Shown: positions 5,294-5,882 of the stretch, piece after piece
Layout of the letters: each line of letters begins with the position of its first letter
Numbering within the stretch: position 1 is the stretch's first letter
Origin: an uncultured beta proteobacterium
GTDB lineage: Bacteria > Pseudomonadota > Gammaproteobacteria > Burkholderiales > Burkholderiaceae_C
Direction of reading: 5' to 3'
NCBI GenBank assembly: GCA_903870955.1
Contig: CAIQEX010000223.1
Span: forward strand, 1 to 5,882
Length of the DNA stretch: 5,882 bases
Translations under genes and position numbers: made by a program
The notes under the pieces: generated by a model
The model's input: the letters and a program-made list of their open reading frames with translations, nothing else
Database searches by the model: none
What the model was told of the DNA's origin: nothing

Positions 5294-5882
5294 ATGAAGA
5301 AACTCTGTATTCTCGAAAACGACGATCTGTCACCTGAAATTGCCCCGCTCTACAAGCGCTACGGCGCGATGTTTGAACGCCTGTTTCGTGACGCCGGCGC
5401 AACAGACTGGCAATTTGATGTGTTCCACACACCAGCGCTGGAGTACCCGGAATCCTTTGATGGCTACGACGCCATATTGCTCACGGGTAGCAAGGCGGAC
5501 TCTTTCTCCAATGAGCCCTGGGTTGTGGAGTTACGCCGCCGCGTTTCAGAACTTCTAGAGCAGAAGAAGAAATTGCTCGGCATTTGTTTCGGCCATCAGC
5601 TGATTGCGATTTGCCTTGGAGCAAAAGTAGGACGCGCGCCCCAAGGCTGGGGTGTCGGCCGTATGTCCTACGAGTGGCACGCAGCCGAGCTACCCCTGGC
5701 CCCGGAGGACAACAAGATGTCGCTGTTGGTCAGCCACCGCGACCAGGTGCTTGAATTGCCCGAAAACGCCGTGCTGCTGGCCAGCAATGCGCACTGCCCA
5801 GTTGCCGGTTATGCGGTGGGCGAGGAGGTATTCTGCGTGCAAGGACACCCCGAATTTGTGGAAGAGTACAGTGCCTTTTTGA
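5294..5882 (+). CDS. Stand-alone class I glutamine amidotransferase (GMP-synthase-like), 5' part
   Basis: The gene runs off the right edge; 196 residues are visible of a family usually about 230-250 long. The frame is open from ATG 5294 to the window end (MKKLCILENDD...). It has the class I glutaminase triad: nucleophile Cys98 in GICFGHQL (96-103), and His185 and Glu187 in QGHPEF (183-188). LLTGSKADSF (62-71), GWGVG (118-122) and LLVSHRDQV (144-152) are also typical of the GMP-synthase-like GATase1 group. No synthase or partner domain is visible, so it would hydrolyse a glutamine-like gamma-amide or gamma-glutamyl bond; the substrate is unknown. The only ribosome-site-like sequence is TGGA at 5278-5281, 12 bases away, which is weak. 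A seven-codon frame ending in an ATGA overlap precedes the start and may aid initiation. Confidence 0.9.
   Translation, partial: MKKLCILENDDLSPEIAPLYKRYGAMFERLFRDAGATDWQFDVFHTPALEYPESFDGYDAILLTGSKADSFSNEPWVVELRRRVSELLEQKKKLLGICFGHQLIAICLGAKVGRAPQGWGVGRMSYEWHAAELPLAPEDNKMSLLVSHRDQVLELPENAVLLASNAHCPVAGYAVGEEVFCVQGHPEFVEEYSAFL

Noticed and set aside
5340..5882. + strand ORFs starting at 5340 and 5652
   Set aside because: They are out-of-frame shadows of the glutamine amidotransferase, which is continuous from 5294 with all three catalytic residues.

Overview
The window is GC-rich and tightly packed. It reads like a chromosome segment of a betaproteobacterium of the order Burkholderiales, most likely Comamonadaceae (Rhodoferax/Polaromonas/Acidovorax-like). 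This placement rests on the protein sequences and on the GCCCCCACG...CTTGGGGCGGCCCGG intergenic repeat, which I recall as typical of that family; it was not checked by search.

Left part (1-2829, + strand): three genes in a row that look like one catabolic operon for a non-phosphorylated pentose route. They are the C-terminus of an IlvD/Edd-type sugar-acid dehydratase (cut by the window edge), an aldehyde dehydrogenase of the alpha-ketoglutaric semialdehyde (2,5-dioxovalerate) type, and a dihydrodipicolinate-synthase-superfamily protein of the 2-keto-3-deoxy-arabonate dehydratase type. Together they would convert L-arabonate (or a related aldonate) to 2-keto-3-deoxy-arabonate, then alpha-ketoglutaric semialdehyde, then 2-oxoglutarate. 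The sugar dehydrogenase, lactonase, transporter and regulator would lie upstream, outside the window.

Middle (2830-4450): a minus-strand Gfo/Idh/MocA oxidoreductase converges on the operon. The 347-bp gap between the two stop codons is almost completely filled by four head-to-tail copies of an 84-bp repeat containing two hairpins. A fifth, divergent copy lies just upstream of the oxidoreductase start. In that copy the main hairpin has completely different arm sequences, but they are again perfectly complementary around a nearly identical loop.

Right part (4451-5882): infA on the minus strand, encoding a translation initiation factor IF-1 with a C-terminal extension and a clear intrinsic terminator. 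It is preceded by a small unrecognised minus-strand gene (68 aa). A roughly 300-bp AT-richer divergent intergenic region follows, and then the start of a + strand stand-alone class I glutamine amidotransferase, cut by the right edge.

No tRNA, rRNA, CRISPR array, insertion sequence or phage gene is visible. The most unusual signal is the covarying hairpin repeat.
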